A stretch of 36,054 nt of DNA from Desulfovibrionaceae bacterium (GTDB lineage: Bacteria; Desulfobacterota; Desulfovibrionia; Desulfovibrionales; Desulfovibrionaceae): contig JADFXV010000029.1 in assembly GCA_015233395.1 (NCBI GenBank), positions 1 through 36,054 on the forward strand, written 5' to 3'. Under the pieces are notes generated by a model. The model saw only the letters and a list, made by a program, of their open reading frames with translations. It searched no databases and was not told the DNA's origin. The first letter of the stretch is position 1; each line of letters opens with the position of its first letter. Made by a program: the position numbers and the translations under genes. Positions 34,498-36,054 of the stretch are shown piece by piece.

Positions 34498-35161
34498 CGA
34501 GCAACTCGCCTGCCAAGGGGTGCAGCTCCGGGGGCAATTCCGCGAGCAAGACGGCTTTGGCCGCCGCCAGATCCTTATTTTCCAAGGCGCTCAGCAGGTC
34601 GGAATTCACCAGCCGGCGAAAGACCGCCGCATTGGCCTCGGCGCCGTGGCCCAGGCCGATGATATGCGGCCGCAGCCGGCTCATCAGAATGAGCAGGGCG
34701 CCGTAGCCCGAGCCGAAGAAATCTCCGAGATCCTGGCGGATCCTGCGGGCCAGGGCCGGGGAGGCCCCGCCCGTGGACACGGCCACGGTCAGATCTCCCT
34801 GGCTTAAGATGGCCGGCACGATGAAGCCGCATTTTTCGGGCTGGTCCACGATGTTGCACAGGATATTTTGGGCCGCGCACAGACGCGAGATCGTCCAGTT
34901 GAGCTCTTCGTCGTTCGTGGAGGCGATGACCAGCGTGCGTCCCGCAATGTCTTGCGCGACAAAGGCCCGGCGCTCGAAACGCACGCCGGGAAGGCTGCGG
35001 ATCGCGTCGAACTCGGGGCCGGGATCGGCCACGTCCAGGACCAGCGTCTCGGCGGCGCCGCAGGAGGCCAGGGTGGCGATCTTGCGCCGGCCGACCTGGC
35101 CCGCGCCGACCACCAGGCATTTCTTCCCGGTCAGATTCACGAAGATGGGGTAATAGCGCAT
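34484..35161 (-). CDS. Precorrin-2 dehydrogenase/sirohydrochlorin ferrochelatase (CysG N-terminal type)
   Basis: A 225-residue protein matching the N-terminal half of CysG/Met8: MRYYPIFVNLTGKKCLVVGAGQVGRRK holds the NAD-binding Rossmann motif (GAGQVG), followed by VIASTNDEELNWTISRLC, NIVDQPEKCGFIVPAIL and VSTGGASPALARRIR, the signature of the dehydrogenase-chelatase. No SAM uroporphyrinogen methyltransferase domain is fused. It makes siroheme, the cofactor of dissimilatory sulfite reductase, which suits a sulfate reducer. ATG 35161 has AAGG upstream; an ATG four codons earlier lacks one. Confidence 0.93.
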   Translation of the reverse strand: MRYYPIFVNLTGKKCLVVGAGQVGRRKIATLASCGAAETLVLDVADPGPEFDAIRSLPGVRFERRAFVAQDIAGRTLVIASTNDEELNWTISRLCAAQNILCNIVDQPEKCGFIVPAILSQGDLTVAVSTGGASPALARRIRQDLGDFFGSGYGALLILMSRLRPHIIGLGHGAEANAAVFRRLVNSDLLSALENKDLAAAKAVLLAELPPELHPLAGELLDGLY

Positions 35162-35308
35162 GCGCGCCTTCATAGCAAAATCGTCCGGGCCTTAAAAGCC
35201 TTTCCTGCGGGCGCGGTGAATTTTGATTTTCGCGTTCCCGGTGATTTTCGTTGCCTTTTGGCCTCAAGCGGTTAAAGTGACGCCAATCGGCATTACGCGG
35301 AGCAGGGC

Positions 35309-35683
35309 ATGAGCGAAAACAGCGGCGAAAGCCTCACTTCTTGCGGCGTTCAATCGGACCGGGTCTGGGACCGGCAGCGCCTGCTCGACCGCTACGAAGG
35401 CGACATGGCGACGGTGATCGAACTGTGCCAGGCCCTGCGCGAGGACCTGCCGGCCAAGACCGCGCGCCTGACCATGGCCGCCGCCTCCGGCGACCTGGAG
35501 CGGCTGAGCGCGCTCGCCCATTCGGTCAAGGGTATTTGCGGCACCATGGCCGCCGAGCCCTGCCGCCTCCTGGCCCTGGAGCTGGAAACCGCCGCGCGAG
35601 GCGGCGCCGCGGCCGCCGCGCGGGGCGTCCTGCCCGGGCTTCTGGCCTGCCTGGACAAGCTGTTGGGCGAAATGCCGCAATAG
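35309..35683 (+). CDS. Hpt-domain phosphotransfer protein
   Basis: A 124-residue protein that is essentially one Hpt domain: four predicted helices with His71 in LSALAHSVKGICGTMAA, the phosphorylated position of the HxxKG motif. Such proteins relay phosphoryl groups between hybrid kinases and response regulators. The start ATG at 35309 has GGAGC upstream. It is divergent from the siroheme gene and stands alone; no cognate kinase or regulator is adjacent. Confidence 0.9.
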   Translation: MSENSGESLTSCGVQSDRVWDRQRLLDRYEGDMATVIELCQALREDLPAKTARLTMAAASGDLERLSALAHSVKGICGTMAAEPCRLLALELETAARGGAAAAARGVLPGLLACLDKLLGEMPQ

Positions 35684-35770
35684 TCAGCCCATTGCGATAT
35701 GGGATTCCAAAGGGTGAAGCCCTCCCGCCGCCGGGGGCTTTCTTCCACACCCACACCCACACCCCCGGCC
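35684..35770. other. Gap with a repeat copy and a CACACC tract
   Basis: It contains GGATTCCAAAGGG...AAGCCCT, an inverted relative of the repeat at 19861-19892, and a short CACACC run at about 35748-35765. No gene. Confidence 0.45.
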
Positions 35771-35940
35771 CTATCCCGCCTCGCCCCGCCTATCGAGATT
35801 GCGGTAATTGACCGCCTCGGCCAGGTGCTCGACGTTCACGTCGGCCGCGCCTTCCAGATCGGCCACGGTGCGGGCGATGCGCAGGACCCGGGTGTAGGCC
35901 CGGGCCGAGAGTCCCAGGCTCTTGACCACGTTCGAGACCC
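35771..35940 (-). pseudogene. comM: C-terminal remnant of comM (Mg-chelatase-like)
   Basis: The last 50-odd residues match the C-terminus of ComM/YifB proteins (LGLSARAYTRVLRIARTVADLEG, then HLAEAVNYRNLDRR). Upstream the match ends at about VSNVVKS, where the terminal repeat starts; the first in-frame codons MLFCRAG come from that repeat. The gene is thus cut by the inserted element and the N-terminal ATPase part lies, if still present, outside the contig. ComM helps integrate transforming DNA during natural competence, so loss could reduce uptake; this is inference. Confidence 0.85.
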
Positions 35941-36054
35941 CTGCACGGCAAAACAGCATAATTTGTCTTTCAACTTGCTGTAATTTATGTTAATTTATCT
36001 CCATCTTCAACGATGGAGGCGGTCATGAACGAGCGCAAGAAGATTCCCGGCGTT
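35934..36054 (+). mobile_element. Right copy of the terminal inverted repeat, probable IS end
   Basis: Identical to the reverse complement of positions 7-127. It begins at GAGACCC, where the comM match ends, and runs to the contig end with the AT-rich leader, GGAGG site and first codons of the same ORF seen at the left end. Confidence 0.75.
36025..36054 (+). CDS. 5' fragment of the ORF in the right terminal repeat
   Basis: ATG at 36025 with GGAGG five bases upstream starts MNERKKIPGV and runs off the contig. It is the same product start as at 36-1 on the minus strand. Confidence 0.45.
   Translation, partial: MNERKKIPGV

Noticed and set aside
35748-35765. CACACC tract as a CRISPR or iteron array
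   Set aside because: Only about three short units, no spacers, GC-rich simple sequence.

Overview
The window looks like one contig of a GC-rich sulfate reducer of the Desulfovibrio group. The signs are the divergent order cysG(N)-hemX-hemA, a nifENB block with a sigma-54 type promoter, a CgeB-like glycosyltransferase beside a methyltransferase, and many GC-rich hairpin repeats between genes. The genus is inferred from gene content and order, not from a marker gene.

Layout. (1) 1-127 and 35934-36054 are the same sequence in opposite orientation and each holds the first codons of one outward-facing ORF. They look like the ends of two copies of an insertion element, and the right copy cuts the C-terminal part of comM. 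(2) About 128-8183 is an integrated island whose left end is missing. Read on the minus strand from its right end it has a tyrosine integrase, a HigB/HigA-type toxin-antitoxin pair, three unrecognised genes, a control region rich in dyads and iteron-like hexamers, an AlpA-type regulator, a primase-helicase, a 59-residue ORF, an ERCC4-type nuclease and a small Cys-rich protein. Its right junction is the 3' part of a tRNA-Lys gene (8136-8183). The primase-helicase is broken by one in-frame TGA just before the TOPRIM DxD motif. (3) 8184-9771 is a scar zone: a tRNA terminator, an unknown 164-residue protein, a tRNA-Arg relic and, abutting it, a dinD relic with a frameshift. (4) 9772-17828 is chromosomal: a small membrane protein, a multi-PAS histidine kinase, an Old Yellow Enzyme family oxidoreductase, a methyltransferase/glycosyltransferase pair, a small unknown protein, and a TPR protein with a degenerate receiver domain. 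(5) 17926-19284 is a two-gene restriction-modification unit (MT-A70 methylase and a BglII-like nuclease) bordered by three tandem hairpins. (6) 19612-26021 holds a small zinc-ribbon protein, secA, proB, a YajG-like lipoprotein, a cysteine hydrolase between two near-identical direct repeats, and a MutT-type Nudix hydrolase. (7) 26219-30735 is a nifE-nifN-nifB operon with a small trailing gene and a terminator. (8) 30791-35161 is tilS, a small unknown gene, hemA, hemX and the siroheme dehydrogenase. (9) 35309-35959 is an Hpt protein and the comM remnant.

How the parts fit. The nif genes encode the FeMo-cofactor assembly branch (NifB makes the core cluster, NifEN is the scaffold); nifHDK are not in the window. 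hemA, hemX and cysG(N) link glutamyl-tRNA reduction, siroheme formation and a CcsA-type membrane protein. The most unusual DNA is in the island: its control region, the 30-nt inverted repeat around the start of the 59-residue ORF, and the TGA-split primase-helicase. No CRISPR array, rRNA or intact tRNA gene was seen.
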